Of a stretch of 11,773 bases of DNA, positions 1-8,031 are shown one piece after another. The DNA is from an uncultured Roseateles sp. GTDB taxonomy: Bacteria > Pseudomonadota > Gammaproteobacteria > Burkholderiales > Burkholderiaceae. The stretch covers positions 1 through 11,773 of the forward strand of contig CAMLKW010000138.1 in NCBI GenBank assembly GCA_946480605.1. The letters run 5' to 3'. Made by a program: the position numbers and the translations under genes. The notes under the pieces are model-generated. The model did no database searches. It was not told the origin of the DNA and was given only the letters and a program-made list of their open reading frames with translations. Within the stretch, counting starts at the first letter, position 1; every line of letters begins with the position of its first letter.

Positions 1-445
1 AGGTCTCGTAGGTGCCCTGCACGATGCCCTGGCTGCCGATGTAGATCCAGCTGCCGGCCGTCATCTGGCCGTACATCATCAGGCCCTTGCGGTCCAGCTC
101 GTGGAAGTGCTCCCAGGTGGCCCAGGCGGGCACGAGGTTGGAGTTGGCCAGCAGCACGCGCGGCGCGTCGGCATGCGTGCGGAACACGCCCACCGGCTTG
201 CCGGACTGGATGAGCAGCGTCTCGTCGTCGCCCAGCTCGCGCAGAGTCTTCAGGATCGCTTCGAAGGCGTCCCAGTTGCGCGCCGCCTTGCCGATGCCGC
301 CGTAGACGACCAGCGCGTCCGGGTTCTCGGCCACGGCCGGGTCGAGGTTGTTCTGCAGCATGCGGTAGGCGGCCTCGGTCAGCCAGCTCTTGCAGTTCAG
401 CTGGGTGCCGGTAGGCGCTTTGACGGGGCGGGGCAGGACGGTCAT
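1..445 (-). CDS. hutU: Urocanate hydratase (urocanase), N-terminal part, cut by left edge
   Basis: Urocanase converts urocanate to 4-imidazolone-5-propionate with a tightly bound NAD+, the second step of cytoplasmic histidine breakdown. The first 148 codons are visible of a family length near 550. The start ATG (445-443) is preceded by GAGGAG six bases upstream. The translation has the recognisable urocanase N-terminus: an early [12 protein letters not shown] segment, then [15 protein letters not shown], then [19 protein letters not shown], and [20 protein letters not shown] at the cut. The NAD-binding and catalytic regions lie outside the window. The gene is divergent from hutC, 58 bp away, and is probably controlled by the operator between them. 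hutH would be expected further left. The family call is confident; completeness cannot be judged. Confidence 0.95.
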   Translation of the reverse strand, partial: MTVLPRPVKAPTGTQLNCKSWLTEAAYRMLQNNLDPAVAENPDALVVYGGIGKAARNWDAFEAILKTLRELGDDETLLIQSGKPVGVFRTHADAPRVLLANSNLVPAWATWEHFHELDRKGLMMYGQMTAGSWIYIGSQGIVQGTYET

Positions 446-451
446 CGAGAA

Positions 452-457
452 CTCCTC
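452..457 (-). promoter_or_regulatory. Ribosome binding site of hutU
   Basis: GAGGAG on the minus strand, six bases before the hutU ATG at 445. It fixes that start codon. Confidence 0.8.
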
Positions 458-469
458 AAAGTGGTGCGG

Positions 470-498
470 ACTCTAGTTGTCTATACAAGTCAAGTCAA
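470..498 (-). promoter_or_regulatory. Predicted sigma-70 promoter of hutU
   Basis: Read on the minus strand there is TTGACT (498-493, five of six matches to the -35 consensus), a 17-bp spacer, and TAGAGT (475-470, four of six matches to the -10 consensus). Transcription would start near 463, leaving a leader of about 18 nt that contains the GAGGAG ribosome binding site. The palindromic operator lies entirely within the spacer, so a bound repressor would exclude RNA polymerase. A second TTGACT (493-488) forms a direct repeat with the first. This is a prediction from sequence only. Confidence 0.6.
477..488. promoter_or_regulatory. Predicted HutC operator palindrome
   Basis: TTGTCTATACAA is a 12-bp palindrome with one mismatched pair, in the 58-bp region between divergent hutU and hutC. 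HutC is a dimeric GntR-family repressor released by urocanate, and it typically binds such TTGT...ACAA palindromes in hut promoters. A second inverted repeat, CTAGTTG (473-479) and CAACTAG (496-502), surrounds it off-centre and could be a second half-site pair. The site overlaps the hutU promoter spacer and lies just upstream of the likely hutC start, so one operator could control both directions, including autoregulation of hutC. Confidence 0.6.
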
Positions 499-503
499 CT
501 AGC

Positions 504-1232
504 ATGCCGCCTATGCCACGTTCTCCCGCCAGCCCCGAGCCCCAATACCTCAAGGTCAAGAACCATCTGCGCGAGGGCATCGCCAGCGGCCACTGGGTGG
601 CTGGCGACCTGCTGCCCAGCGAGGGGGCGCTGGTGGCGCAGTTCGAGGTCAGCCGCATGACGGTGAACCGCGCGCTGCGCGAGCTGGTGCAGGAAGGGTT
701 GATCGAGCGCGTGCAGGGCGTGGGCAGCTTCGTCGCCCAGCTGCACCGCATCTCGTCGACGCTGAACGTGCGCGACGTGCACGAGGAGATCGTCGAGCGT
801 GGCGGCCAGCACGAGGCGCGCGTGCATGCGCTGGTGAAAGGCAAGGCCACGCCGCAGCAGGCCGCCGAGCTGGGCCTCAAGCGCGGCGCGCCGGTGTTCC
901 TCAGCCTCATCGTGCACCTGGAGAACGGCCAACCCATCCAGTGCGAGGAGCGGGCCGTCAACCCGGCCTGCGCGCCGGACTACCTCGCGCAGGACTTCAC
1001 CCGCATCACGCCCACGCACTACCTGCTGGACGTGGCGCCGCTGTCGGAAGCGCGCTACATGATCGAGGCGGCACTGCCGGGCGAGGTGGAGGCCAAGCTG
1101 CTGGGCATCAACCGGCGCGACCCCTGCCTGGTCGTGAAGCGCATCACGTACAGCCGCGGCGTTGCGGTCACCAGCGTCAGGCTGACCCATCCCGGTGCGC
1201 GTTACCAATTGCAAGGGAGCTTTTCGGCATGA
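504..1232 (+). CDS. hutC: Histidine utilisation repressor HutC (GntR family, UTRA domain)
   Basis: A transcriptional repressor of the hut genes, de-repressed by urocanate in this family. From the ATG at 504 it is 242 residues, normal for HutC. Roughly residues 13-80 form the GntR winged helix (YLKVKNHLREGI, then LLPSEGALVAQFEVSRMTVNRAL as the recognition region, then a wing ending GVGSFVAQ). The rest is the UTRA ligand-binding domain, with typical PVFLSLIVHLENGQPIQ-type and ERAVNP segments and a C-terminal RLTHPGARYQLQGSF. An in-frame TTG at 477 would add nine residues but would put the operator inside the gene; an ATG at 513 is also possible. None of these starts has a strong ribosome binding site. 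It is the first gene of the plus-strand run toward hutDIGF. Confidence 0.93.
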   Translation: MPPMPRSPASPEPQYLKVKNHLREGIASGHWVAGDLLPSEGALVAQFEVSRMTVNRALRELVQEGLIERVQGVGSFVAQLHRISSTLNVRDVHEEIVERGGQHEARVHALVKGKATPQQAAELGLKRGAPVFLSLIVHLENGQPIQCEERAVNPACAPDYLAQDFTRITPTHYLLDVAPLSEARYMIEAALPGEVEAKLLGINRRDPCLVVKRITYSRGVAVTSVRLTHPGARYQLQGSFSA

Positions 1233-1287
1233 CTTTCGGGGCCCTGAGCTGCGGAGAATGACCGGTCCCCGAGTGCGAGGTTAGAAC

Positions 1288-1836
1288 ATGAGTTGGAGCA
1301 AGGTCAGCGCGGCAGACGTGCAGCCGCAGGCCTGGAAGAACAAGGGCGGCACGACCCGGGAGCTGCTGGCCTGGCCGCACGCGCACGACTGGGCGCTGCG
1401 CGTCAGCGTCGCGCACGTGGCGCAGGACGGGCCGTTCTCTGCCTTCCCCGGCGTGCACCGCTGGCTGGCCGTCATCGGCGGCGCCGGCCTGCGCCTGTTC
1501 GACTGGCCGCAGAGCATCGGCGACGACCCGCTGCGCTTCGAGGGCGGCCTGGCGCCGTCCGCCGAGCTGATCAAGGGTGCGACCGACGTGCTCAACGTCA
1601 TGGAGCGCCGCGGCAACCTGGAGGTCGAGCCGGCCAGCCACGTGCTGCTGCCGCGCACGCCGTGGGTGGGGCTGTTCACGGTCGAGGGCGGCCTGCTGGA
1701 GCACGGCCACCGCGCGATGCCGCTGGCGCCGCTGACGCTGGCCTGGTGCGAGGACCCGGCCGCGCAGAGCTGTGTGTTCACCGGTCCTGACGCCACCAGC
1801 AGCCATGCCTGGTGGCTGACCTGGAGCGGTGAATGA
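1288..1836 (+). CDS. hutD: HutD family protein
   Basis: This 182-residue protein belongs to the HutD family, small cupin-like proteins found in proteobacterial hut clusters. HutD has no demonstrated catalytic activity; it has been proposed to limit hut induction by binding a pathway intermediate. The family's N-terminal pattern is clear (QAWKNKGGTTREL, then a W/R-rich WALRVSVAHVAQDGPFSAFPGV stretch and a WLAVIGGAGLRL strand). The gene starts 55 bp after hutC with only a weak GAGG upstream of the ATG. It ends at TGA 1834-1836, with an overlapping ATG at 1833 that looks like the former coupled start of hutI. The terminal-inverted-repeat element begins two bases after the stop. Confidence 0.9.
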   Translation: MSWSKVSAADVQPQAWKNKGGTTRELLAWPHAHDWALRVSVAHVAQDGPFSAFPGVHRWLAVIGGAGLRLFDWPQSIGDDPLRFEGGLAPSAELIKGATDVLNVMERRGNLEVEPASHVLLPRTPWVGLFTVEGGLLEHGHRAMPLAPLTLAWCEDPAAQSCVFTGPDATSSHAWWLTWSGE

Positions 1837-2006
1837 TCCTTGATCCGACAGTTGAGCGCGCACGAGGGGCTGGCGAGGCGGGTTGCTGGCAAGGCGCGAC
1901 GACGCAGCGGGCTCGTGCCCACCAGCGGGCATGCAGCGCTGGGGGGCGGCGTGATGAAGCTGGCGATATCCCGCGGGGTGATGGCGGTGAGGACGGCGTT
2001 GAGTAG
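1833..2006 (+). other. Dead-end reading frame from the former coupled ATG
   Basis: The ATG at 1833-1835 overlaps the hutD stop in the ATGA arrangement usual for coupled hut genes. Read from here the frame passes into the inverted-repeat element and stops at TAG 2004-2006 after 57 codons, out of frame with hutI. The peptide is Arg/Gly/Ala-rich and resembles no family I recognise. It is listed because it is probably a relic of the original hutI start rather than a real gene. Confidence 0.4.
1838..1855. repeat. Left terminal inverted repeat
   Basis: This 18-bp arm pairs perfectly with 2014-2031. It starts two bases after the hutD stop codon. Confidence 0.9.
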
Positions 2007-3210
2007 CAAGCGGTCAACTGTCGGATCAAGGGTTCTGTGGCGCGGCGGCCGGCTGGCCACGCTGGCGGGTGACAGCGGCTGGGGCTTGATCGACGACGGT
2101 GCGCTGCTGGTCGATGGCGGCCTGCTGCGCTGGGTCGGCCCAAGTGCGGACGCGCCCGCGGCGGACGAGGTCGTCGAACTGCACGGCGCGCTGGTCACGC
2201 CCGGCCTGGTGGACTGCCACACCCACCTGGTCTACGGCGGCAACCGCGCCCACGAGTTCGAGCAGCGCCTGCTGGGCGCCAGCTACGCCGACATCGCCAA
2301 GGCCGGTGGCGGCATCCGCGCCACGGTAGCCGCCACCCGCGCCGCCAGCGAGGCGCAATTGCTGGCCGATGCGACGAAGCGTGCTCAGGCATTGATGCGC
2401 GAAGGCGTGACGACGCTGGAGGTCAAGAGCGGCTACGGCCTGGACGCCGCCACCGAGGCCCGCATGCTGCGCGTCGCCCGCCAGTTGCGGGGCTTGGACG
2501 TGCGCACCACCTACCTGGCCGCCCATGCGTTGCCGCCCGAGTTCGACAGCAGCGACGACTACATCACGGCCGTCTGCGCCTGGCTGCCCGAGCTTCACGC
2601 CGCCGGCCTGGTGGACGCGGTGGATGCCTTCTGCGAGCACCTCGCGTTCAGCCCGGCCCAGGTCGCGCGCGTGTTCGACGCGGCCCGGCGCCTGAGTCTG
2701 CCCGTCAAGCTGCATGCCGAGCAGCTCAGTGACCAGGGCGGCGCTGCGCTGGCGGCCGGCTACCGTGCGCTGTCCTGCGACCATCTGGAGTACCTGAGCC
2801 CGTCGGGCATCGCGGCCATGGCCGAAGCGGGCACCGTGGCCGTGCTGCTGCCCGGCGCCTTCTACGCGCTGCGCGAGACCAAGCTGCCGCCCGTGCAGCA
2901 GCTGCGCGATGCCGGCGTGCCCATCGCCATCGCGACCGACCACAACCCCGGCAGCTCGCCCACGCTGTCGCCGTTGCTGATGCTGAACATGGCCTGCCTG
3001 CTGTTCGGCCTGACGCCCGAGGAGGCGCTGCGCGGCCTGACCGTCAACGGCGCCCGCGCGCTGGGCCTGCGCGACCGCGGTCAGTTGGTGGCCGGCCAGC
3101 GCGCCGACTTCTGTCTCTGGGATGGCGGACATCCGCGCGAGCTGGCAGCATGCTTCGGCCATAACCCGCTGAAAGAACGGGTATTCCAAGGCGTCCAGGG
3201 AGGACCATGA
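1954..3210 (+). CDS. hutI: Imidazolonepropionase
   Basis: A metal-dependent amidohydrolase that opens imidazolone-5-propionate to N-formimino-L-glutamate. From ATG 1954 it is 418 residues; the family is usually near 405. Numbered from that ATG: the metal ligands in VDCHTHL (His89, His91) with VYGGNR following, KSGYG near 158, KLHAEQ with His254, CDHLEYL near 275 and ATDHNPGSS near 327. The conserved family N-terminus begins at [14 protein letters not shown] (base 2032), so everything before it is encoded by the inverted-repeat element. ATG 1954 has a GGGGGG run seven bases upstream and is preferred. ATG 1981 (409 residues) and an in-frame TTG at 1840 (456 residues) are alternatives. The stop overlaps the hutG ATG by four bases (ATGA), indicating translational coupling. 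Confidence 0.93.
   Translation: MKLAISRGVMAVRTALSSKRSTVGSRVLWRGGRLATLAGDSGWGLIDDGALLVDGGLLRWVGPSADAPAADEVVELHGALVTPGLVDCHTHLVYGGNRAHEFEQRLLGASYADIAKAGGGIRATVAATRAASEAQLLADATKRAQALMREGVTTLEVKSGYGLDAATEARMLRVARQLRGLDVRTTYLAAHALPPEFDSSDDYITAVCAWLPELHAAGLVDAVDAFCEHLAFSPAQVARVFDAARRLSLPVKLHAEQLSDQGGAALAAGYRALSCDHLEYLSPSGIAAMAEAGTVAVLLPGAFYALRETKLPPVQQLRDAGVPIAIATDHNPGSSPTLSPLLMLNMACLLFGLTPEEALRGLTVNGARALGLRDRGQLVAGQRADFCLWDGGHPRELAACFGHNPLKERVFQGVQGGP
2014..2031. repeat. Right terminal inverted repeat
   Basis: This 18-bp arm is the reverse complement of 1838-1855. It ends immediately before the conserved N-terminal beta strand of HutI. Confidence 0.9.
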
Positions 3211-4007
3211 GCGTGTTTCAACTCCGGCAGGGCCGCGTGCCGCTGCTGATCAGCCTGCCGCACGTCGGCACCGAGATTCCGGCCGGGCTGGCCGAGCGCC
3301 TGGTGCCGCGCGCTCTGGCCAGCGAGGACTGTGACTGGCATCTGGAGCGCCTTTATGCGCCGCTGGCGCAGGCGCTGGGCGCCAGCCTCATCGTGGCGCG
3401 CTACAGCCGCTACGTCATCGACCTGAATCGCCCGCCCGACGACCAGCCGTTGTATCCCGGCGCGGCCGGCGGCACCGGCCTGGCGCCCACGTGCTTCTTC
3501 TCCAGCGAGCCGCTGTACCGCGACGGTGCCGAGCCCGATGCGGCCGAAGTCTTGGCCCGCCGCGAGGCCTATTGGCAGCCCTACCACGATGCACTGGCCG
3601 CCGAGCTGGCGCGGCTGCGCACCGAGCACGGCCGCGCGCTGCTGTTCGACGGCCACAGCATCCGCTCCGAGCTGCCCTGGCTGTTCGAGGGCCGGCTGCC
3701 GGCGCTCAACCTCGGCACGGCCGACGGCGCCTCGTGCGCACCGGCCATCACCCAGCGCCTGGGCGCGCTGCTGGCCGGCCAGGACCGCTACAGCCAGGTC
3801 GTCAACGGCCGGTTCAAGGGGGGTTACATCACGCGCCACTACGGCCAGCCGTCGCAGGGTCAGCATGCCGTGCAGCTGGAGATGTGCCAGCGCTGCTACA
3901 TGGACGAGGCGCAAGACCCGCGCACGGCCTACGACGAGGCCGGTGCCGCGCAGGTCGCGCCGCTGATCGGTGCGTTGCTGGAGGAGATGCTCGCATGCCG
4001 GCCCTGA
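3207..4007 (+). CDS. hutG: N-formylglutamate deformylase (N-formylglutamate amidohydrolase)
   Basis: Hydrolyses N-formyl-L-glutamate to glutamate and formate, the last step of the five-step histidine pathway. The 266 residues match the usual family length. Visible family blocks are [13 protein letters not shown] (14-25), [10 protein letters not shown] (41-50), [13 protein letters not shown] (64-76), LLFDGHSI (145-152), LNLGTADG (167-174), [13 protein letters not shown] (201-213) and [13 protein letters not shown] (220-232). The His and acidic residues within these blocks are the likely metal and substrate ligands. This is the N-formylglutamate amidohydrolase type, not the arginase-like formiminoglutamase that shares the hutG name in enterics. 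That agrees with hutF next door. The gene overlaps hutI by 4 bp and hutF by 13 bp. Confidence 0.95.
   Translation: MSVFQLRQGRVPLLISLPHVGTEIPAGLAERLVPRALASEDCDWHLERLYAPLAQALGASLIVARYSRYVIDLNRPPDDQPLYPGAAGGTGLAPTCFFSSEPLYRDGAEPDAAEVLARREAYWQPYHDALAAELARLRTEHGRALLFDGHSIRSELPWLFEGRLPALNLGTADGASCAPAITQRLGALLAGQDRYSQVVNGRFKGGYITRHYGQPSQGQHAVQLEMCQRCYMDEAQDPRTAYDEAGAAQVAPLIGALLEEMLACRP
3981..3986 (+). promoter_or_regulatory. Ribosome binding site of hutF inside hutG
   Basis: GAGGAG lies eight bases before the hutF ATG at 3995, within the last codons of hutG. It fixes the hutF start and argues against any of the longer in-frame extensions upstream. Confidence 0.75.
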
Positions 4008-5380
4008 AGCGCCTTCACGCCCCCATGGCCTGGGTCGACGGCCGCTGGCAGCACGACGTGCTGCTGACCGTCGACGCGAGCGGACACTGGTCCGAGATCA
4101 CCGTCAACCTGCCGGCGCCGGACGACGCCGAGAAGCTCGCCGGGCCGCTGATTCCCAGCCTCGTCAACGCCCACAGCCACGCCTTCCAGCGCGCCTTTGT
4201 CGGCCTGGCCGAACGCCGCGAGGCGGGGCAGGACGATTTCTGGAGCTGGCGCGAGCGCATGTACGCGTTGGCGCTGCGCATCTCGCCGCAGCAGCTGCGC
4301 GCGGTGGCCGCCCAGCTGTATGCCGAGCTGCTGCGTGGCGGCTACACGCAGGTCTGCGAGTTCCACTACGTGCACCATGCGGGCCATGGTCAGCAGTTCG
4401 ACGACGAGCTCGACATGGCCTGGGCGCTGGCCGAGGCCGCCCAGGACGTGGGCATGGGCCTCACACTGCTGCCGGTGGTCTACACGCGCAGCGGCTTTGG
4501 CGCCGCGGGCTTGCGGCCCGAACAGCACCGCTTTGCGGCCGATGCCGACTGGGCCTGGCGTTGCTGCCAGCGCGTCATGGCCGCCGGCCTGCCGCGCGTC
4601 AACGCCGGGGTGGCGCTGCACTCGCTGCGCGGCGCGACAGCGGCCGACATTGCTCGCCTGCACGATCTCATCGGCGGGGCCGACCTGCCCATCCACATCC
4701 ACGTGGCCGAGCAGATGGCCGAGGTCGAGGACTGCCTGGCCGCCACCGGCCTGCGGCCGCTGCAGTGGCTGGCCGAGCACGGGCATCTGGACCCGCGCTG
4801 GCAGCTGGTGCACGCCACGCACGCCGAGCCGGCCGAGATCGAGGCCGTGGCGCGCAGTGGTGCCGGCATCGTCATCTGCCCCGGCACCGAGGCCAACCTC
4901 GGCGACGGCCTGACCGACCTGCCCGGCTGGCTGGCCGCGCGCGTGCCGCTGACCGTGGGTTCGGACAGCCAGGTCACGCGCGGCTGGGTGGAGGAGCTGC
5001 GCTGGCTGGAGTACGGCCAGCGGTTGGCGTTGAGGCAGCGCAACATCGCCGCCGTGCCGGGCCTGCAGCCGTCCAGCGCGGCGCGGCTGTTCGACGCGGC
5101 CGTGCACGGCGGTGCGCGCGCGGCCGGCTTTGCGGCCTGGGGCCTGACGCCCGGCGCCCGTGCCGACGCGCTGGTGCTGAACCGCGAGGCCGACGGCCTG
5201 CGGGGCCTGCCCGACGACGCGCTGCTGGACGCAGTGGTGTTTGGCAGCAACGGCTCGCCATGGCAATCCGTCTGGGTGGCCGGTCGTGCGCGGCCCTGGC
5301 GGGCGCCGCAGCGCGTAGGCGACGGCTTCGAGACAGCCATGCGGGAGCTGTGGCTTGGCGAGGCTGCGGTGAAGGGCTAG
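3995..5380 (+). CDS. hutF: Formimidoylglutamate deiminase
   Basis: An amidohydrolase that deiminates N-formimino-L-glutamate to N-formyl-L-glutamate and ammonia, feeding HutG. The protein is 461 residues, close to family length. The fold's metal ligands are visible: NAHSH (His60, His62), IHIHVAEQ (His234, His236), QLVHATH (His273) and VGSDSQ (Asp324). FHYVHH near 123-128, LHSLRG near 209-213 and [13 protein letters not shown] (293-305) are typical HutF blocks. The open frame extends upstream through hutG, but family similarity begins at this ATG, which has a good ribosome binding site. The overlap with hutG suggests coupled translation. No obvious terminator follows in the 43 bp before the chemoreceptor gene. 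Confidence 0.95.
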   Translation: MPALKRLHAPMAWVDGRWQHDVLLTVDASGHWSEITVNLPAPDDAEKLAGPLIPSLVNAHSHAFQRAFVGLAERREAGQDDFWSWRERMYALALRISPQQLRAVAAQLYAELLRGGYTQVCEFHYVHHAGHGQQFDDELDMAWALAEAAQDVGMGLTLLPVVYTRSGFGAAGLRPEQHRFAADADWAWRCCQRVMAAGLPRVNAGVALHSLRGATAADIARLHDLIGGADLPIHIHVAEQMAEVEDCLAATGLRPLQWLAEHGHLDPRWQLVHATHAEPAEIEAVARSGAGIVICPGTEANLGDGLTDLPGWLAARVPLTVGSDSQVTRGWVEELRWLEYGQRLALRQRNIAAVPGLQPSSAARLFDAAVHGGARAAGFAAWGLTPGARADALVLNREADGLRGLPDDALLDAVVFGSNGSPWQSVWVAGRARPWRAPQRVGDGFETAMRELWLGEAAVKG

Positions 5381-5423
5381 TCTCGGGGCTCCGATGCAGC
5401 GCCGCAGCGCGCGAGGAGGAGCC

Positions 5424-6977
5424 ATGAAGCTGAGCAATTTCACGATCAAGGCCCGCCTTTACGCGCTTGCGGGGCTGGCGATGGTGGCCATGCTGCTGAT
5501 AGGCCTGCACGGGTTGTGGAGCCTGTCGCAGGCCAAGACCAAGTTCGTGCACTACCTCGACAACGACGTCGAGTCGCTGACCCAACTGGCCCACATCCGC
5601 GCCGGCGTCGGCAACCTGCGCCGCTACGAGAAGGACCTGCTCATCAACCTGGCCGACGCCAAGGCCGTCGAGCGCTACCGCAAGGACTGGGACGAGACCT
5701 ATGGCAAGGTGGCCGCCAGCCTGACCAAGGTGGCCGGGCTGGACATCGCACCCGACGTCAAGCAGATGCCCGCCGAGCTGATCCGGCTGCTGCAGGACTA
5801 CCGCGGCGGCTTCAGCGGCATCGCCGAGCGGCTGTCCAGGGGTGAGTTTGCCGACACGGCGTCCGCCAACCGGGCCATGGAGCCCATCAAGGGCACGGTG
5901 CGCGCCATGGACAAGGCGCTGGCCGACATGACCGAGAAGGTCGACAAGCACTCGCTGGAGGAAGTGGCCGTGCTGGACCGACAGGAGCGCGCGATACGGA
6001 TGGACCTCACGCTGGTCATCATCGGCGGTGTGCTGGTCATCGGCACCTACACGATGTTCAACATCCGCTCCATCCTGGAGCCGCTGGCGCGTGCCGTCGC
6101 CAGCGCCCAGCGCATCGCCGGCCGCGACCTGAGCCAGCCCGTGCGCGCCGAGGGCCGCGACGAGACGGCCGCGCTGATGCGCGGCGTACAGAGCATGCAG
6201 GACTCGCTGCTGCAGGTGGTCTCGGGTGTGCGCCAGAGTACCGACAGCATCGCCACGGCTTCGCACGAGGTGGCCGTCGGCAGCCAGGATCTCAGCCTGC
6301 GCACCGAGCAGGCCGCGTCCAACCTGCAGGAGACCGCGTCGGCGATGGAGGAGCTGACGGCCAGCGTCACTCACAACGCCGAGTCCGCGCGCCAGGCCAA
6401 CCAGTTGGCGACCGACGCTGCCGCCGTCGCGCGGCGCGGCGGCAGCGTGGTGGACGAGGTGGTCACGACGATGCAGCGCATCAGCGCGTCGTCGGCCAAG
6501 ATCGCCGACATCATCTCCGTCATCGACGGCATTGCGTTCCAGACCAACATCCTCGCGCTGAATGCGGCTGTCGAGGCGGCGCGGGCCGGCGAGCAGGGCC
6601 GCGGCTTCGCGGTCGTGGCCGGCGAGGTGCGCACGCTGGCGCAGCGTTCGGCCGAGGCGGCCAAGGAGATCAAGGCGCTCATCACCCAGAGCGGCGAGAA
6701 CGTGCAGGGCGGCGCGGCGCTGGTGGCTCAGGCCGGCCAGACCATGCACGAGATCATCGACGCGATCGCGCGCGTCAGCAGCATCGTGTCGGAGATCAGC
6801 CATGCCACCGGCGAGCAGAGCACCGGCATCGGCCAGATCGGCCAGGCCATCGCGGGACTGGACCAGATGACGCAGCAGAACGCCGCGCTGGTGGAGGAAT
6901 CCGCCGCGGCGGCCGCCAGCCTGCAGCAGCAGGCCGACGAGCTGTCGCGTTCGGTGGCGGTGTTCCGGCTCAGCTGA
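5424..6977 (+). CDS. Methyl-accepting chemotaxis protein
   Basis: A 517-residue transmembrane chemoreceptor that signals to CheA/CheW. There is a short cytoplasmic N-terminus, TM1 at about 11-32, a periplasmic helical region (about 33-193, probably a four-helix bundle), TM2 at about 195-213 and HAMP at about 214-267. The signalling coiled coil follows, with its conserved hairpin around 362-405 ([15 protein letters not shown], then [21 protein letters not shown]). Methylation-type Glu/Gln/Ala helices flank the tip. There is no C-terminal CheR/CheB-binding pentapeptide; it ends VAVFRLS. GAGGAGGA immediately before ATG 5424 fixes the start over an ATG at 5394. It lies 43 bp after hutF on the same strand, so it may be co-expressed and sense histidine, urocanate or another amino acid. 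The ligand cannot be read from the sequence. Confidence 0.93.
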   Translation: MKLSNFTIKARLYALAGLAMVAMLLIGLHGLWSLSQAKTKFVHYLDNDVESLTQLAHIRAGVGNLRRYEKDLLINLADAKAVERYRKDWDETYGKVAASLTKVAGLDIAPDVKQMPAELIRLLQDYRGGFSGIAERLSRGEFADTASANRAMEPIKGTVRAMDKALADMTEKVDKHSLEEVAVLDRQERAIRMDLTLVIIGGVLVIGTYTMFNIRSILEPLARAVASAQRIAGRDLSQPVRAEGRDETAALMRGVQSMQDSLLQVVSGVRQSTDSIATASHEVAVGSQDLSLRTEQAASNLQETASAMEELTASVTHNAESARQANQLATDAAAVARRGGSVVDEVVTTMQRISASSAKIADIISVIDGIAFQTNILALNAAVEAARAGEQGRGFAVVAGEVRTLAQRSAEAAKEIKALITQSGENVQGGAALVAQAGQTMHEIIDAIARVSSIVSEISHATGEQSTGIGQIGQAIAGLDQMTQQNAALVEESAAAAASLQQQADELSRSVAVFRLS

Positions 6978-7986
6978 GCCTGAAGGCCGGTCGCAGCGCG
7001 CCGACCTCGGTGCCGCGCCAGTTGCGCAGCACGAGGTGGCTGTAGCCGCGCAGCACCGCGTCCTCGGTTCTTAGCAGCGCCTGCGCGACGGCGGCCATCG
7101 TGCCTTCGGCGGCGCGCGCGGCGCCGTCGTCTATCTTCAGTGCCACGCCCAGGCCCAGCTCGGGCAGGGCCGCGCAGTACACGCCTTCGGCGCCGATCTT
7201 GCAGAACAGCCGCTCCCCGAAGGCCTGCATCACGCGGGTGTCGAAGCGGTCCGTGCCGCCCACCATGAAGGGCGCCGCCGCAGCCGCCTGGCGCAGCCGG
7301 CGCGCGGCGCGGGCGTTGCCACTCGACAGCCCCTGGCCCGTGCCGCAGCGCGCGAAGGCCAGCGCCAGCGCGCGCAGCGGCAGCGCAAAGGTCGGGATGG
7401 AGCAACCGTCGATGCCGCGCGGCGCGCGTTCGGTGTCCAGGCCGGTCGCCGCCGACAGCGCCGCCGTGACCTCGCGCATGACGGGGTGCTCCGCCGCCAC
7501 ATAGCCGCGGGCGAACTCGGCGGGCTCCGCGCCGGCGCCGCGCGCCATCAGGCAGGCCACGCAGACGAAGCCGCTGTGCTTGCCGGAGCAGTTGTTGTGC
7601 AGCGGCGTGGCGACCTCGCCGCGCGCGGCCATCGCGCGCAGCACCGGCTCACGGCCGGGCCACTGCGTGCCGCATTCCAGCGCGTCGGCGTCCAGCCCCA
7701 GCCTGGCCAGCATGCCGGCCGCAGTGGCCACGTGTTCGGGCTCGCCGCTGTGCGACGCGCAAGCCAGCGCCAGCTCGGCGTCGGTCAACCCGAACGCATC
7801 CGCTGCGCCGCTGGCCACCAGCGGCAGCGCCTGCAGCAGCTTGACGGCCGAGCGCGGGAAGATAGGGCGGTCCACATCGCCCAGCGCGGTGTGGACGGTG
7901 CCGGACGCATCGACGATAGCCAGCGCGCCGGCATGGCGGGATTCGACGGCGCTGCCGCGCAGGACTTCGATGAGGATGGGGTTCAT
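6970..7986 (-). CDS. L-asparaginase, Rhizobium-type (PF06089 asparaginase II family)
   Basis: Predicted to hydrolyse L-asparagine to aspartate and ammonia. The 338-residue protein has the features of the Rhizobium etli-type asparaginases, unrelated to E. coli AnsA/AnsB: a Ser-x-x-Lys pair in FPRSAVK (Ser46, Lys49), [10 protein letters not shown] (76-85), LHNNCSGKH (Cys133, Lys136) and RGIDGCSIP (Cys195). The two Cys and the Lys match the zinc site described in that family. The ATG is preceded by AAGG about nine bases upstream. The gene is convergent with the chemoreceptor gene, their 3' ends overlapping by 8 bp. It lies 45 bp downstream of the VWA gene on the same strand, so readthrough is possible, but its GC-rich codon use matches the hut side. 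Confidence 0.9.
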   Translation of the reverse strand: MNPILIEVLRGSAVESRHAGALAIVDASGTVHTALGDVDRPIFPRSAVKLLQALPLVASGAADAFGLTDAELALACASHSGEPEHVATAAGMLARLGLDADALECGTQWPGREPVLRAMAARGEVATPLHNNCSGKHSGFVCVACLMARGAGAEPAEFARGYVAAEHPVMREVTAALSAATGLDTERAPRGIDGCSIPTFALPLRALALAFARCGTGQGLSSGNARAARRLRQAAAAAPFMVGGTDRFDTRVMQAFGERLFCKIGAEGVYCAALPELGLGVALKIDDGAARAAEGTMAAVAQALLRTEDAVLRGYSHLVLRNWRGTEVGALRPAFRLS

Positions 7987-8031
7987 GGGTTCAGCCTTTG
8001 CATCCGTCGCCGCTCGCGGTGGTGACCTGAT

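Larger units (their letters stand above)
1838..2031. mobile_element. MITE-like element with perfect 18-bp terminal inverted repeats
   Basis: CCTTGATCCGACAGTTGA at 1838-1855 is the exact reverse complement of 2014-2031, delimiting a 194-bp GC-rich segment. It contains no transposase or recognisable gene. The boundaries match gene boundaries closely: the left end is two bases after the hutD stop, and the right end is immediately followed by the first hutI codons that look conserved (Val-Leu-Trp-Arg at 2032). No clear target-site duplication is seen (left flank TGAT, right flank GTTC). A non-autonomous miniature transposable element or a dispersed intergenic repeat is the simplest reading. Copy number cannot be judged from one window. 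Confidence 0.65.

Noticed and set aside
477..503. TTG start for hutC
   Set aside because: It would put the predicted operator inside the coding region and adds residues outside the GntR domain. ATG 504 is preferred, although neither has a strong ribosome binding site.
1236..1272. TCGGGG...CCCCGA inverted repeat between hutC and hutD, considered as a terminator
   Set aside because: The arms are only 6 bp, about 25 bases apart, and there is no T-run. The loop is too large for an intrinsic terminator.
1838..2031. Inverted-repeat element considered as a tRNA/integrase attachment site or CRISPR remnant
   Set aside because: There is no tRNA-like structure, no integrase, and no repeat-spacer periodicity. 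A single pair of inverted ends fits a miniature transposable element better.
2026..3189. 387-codon minus-strand open frame opposite hutI
   Set aside because: Antisense shadow; no domain seen, while the plus strand is a clear imidazolonepropionase.
3491..3994. N-terminal extension of the hutF frame through hutG
   Set aside because: The extension is Arg/Ala-rich shadow of hutG. A good ribosome binding site and family similarity place the start at 3995.
3929..5449. 506-codon minus-strand open frame opposite hutF
   Set aside because: Low-complexity Ala/Gly/Arg/His-rich translation with no family resemblance. It is the antisense shadow of a well-recognised gene in GC-rich DNA.
4974..6803. 609-codon minus-strand open frame opposite hutF and the chemoreceptor gene
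   Set aside because: It spans two genuine plus-strand genes and has a biased, unrecognisable composition. Its length is explained by few AT-rich stop codons at this GC content.
8006..8026. Possible hairpin between the VWA and asparaginase genes
   Set aside because: The stem relies on G-T pairs on the plus strand, which become A-C mismatches on the transcribed minus strand, and no T-run follows.
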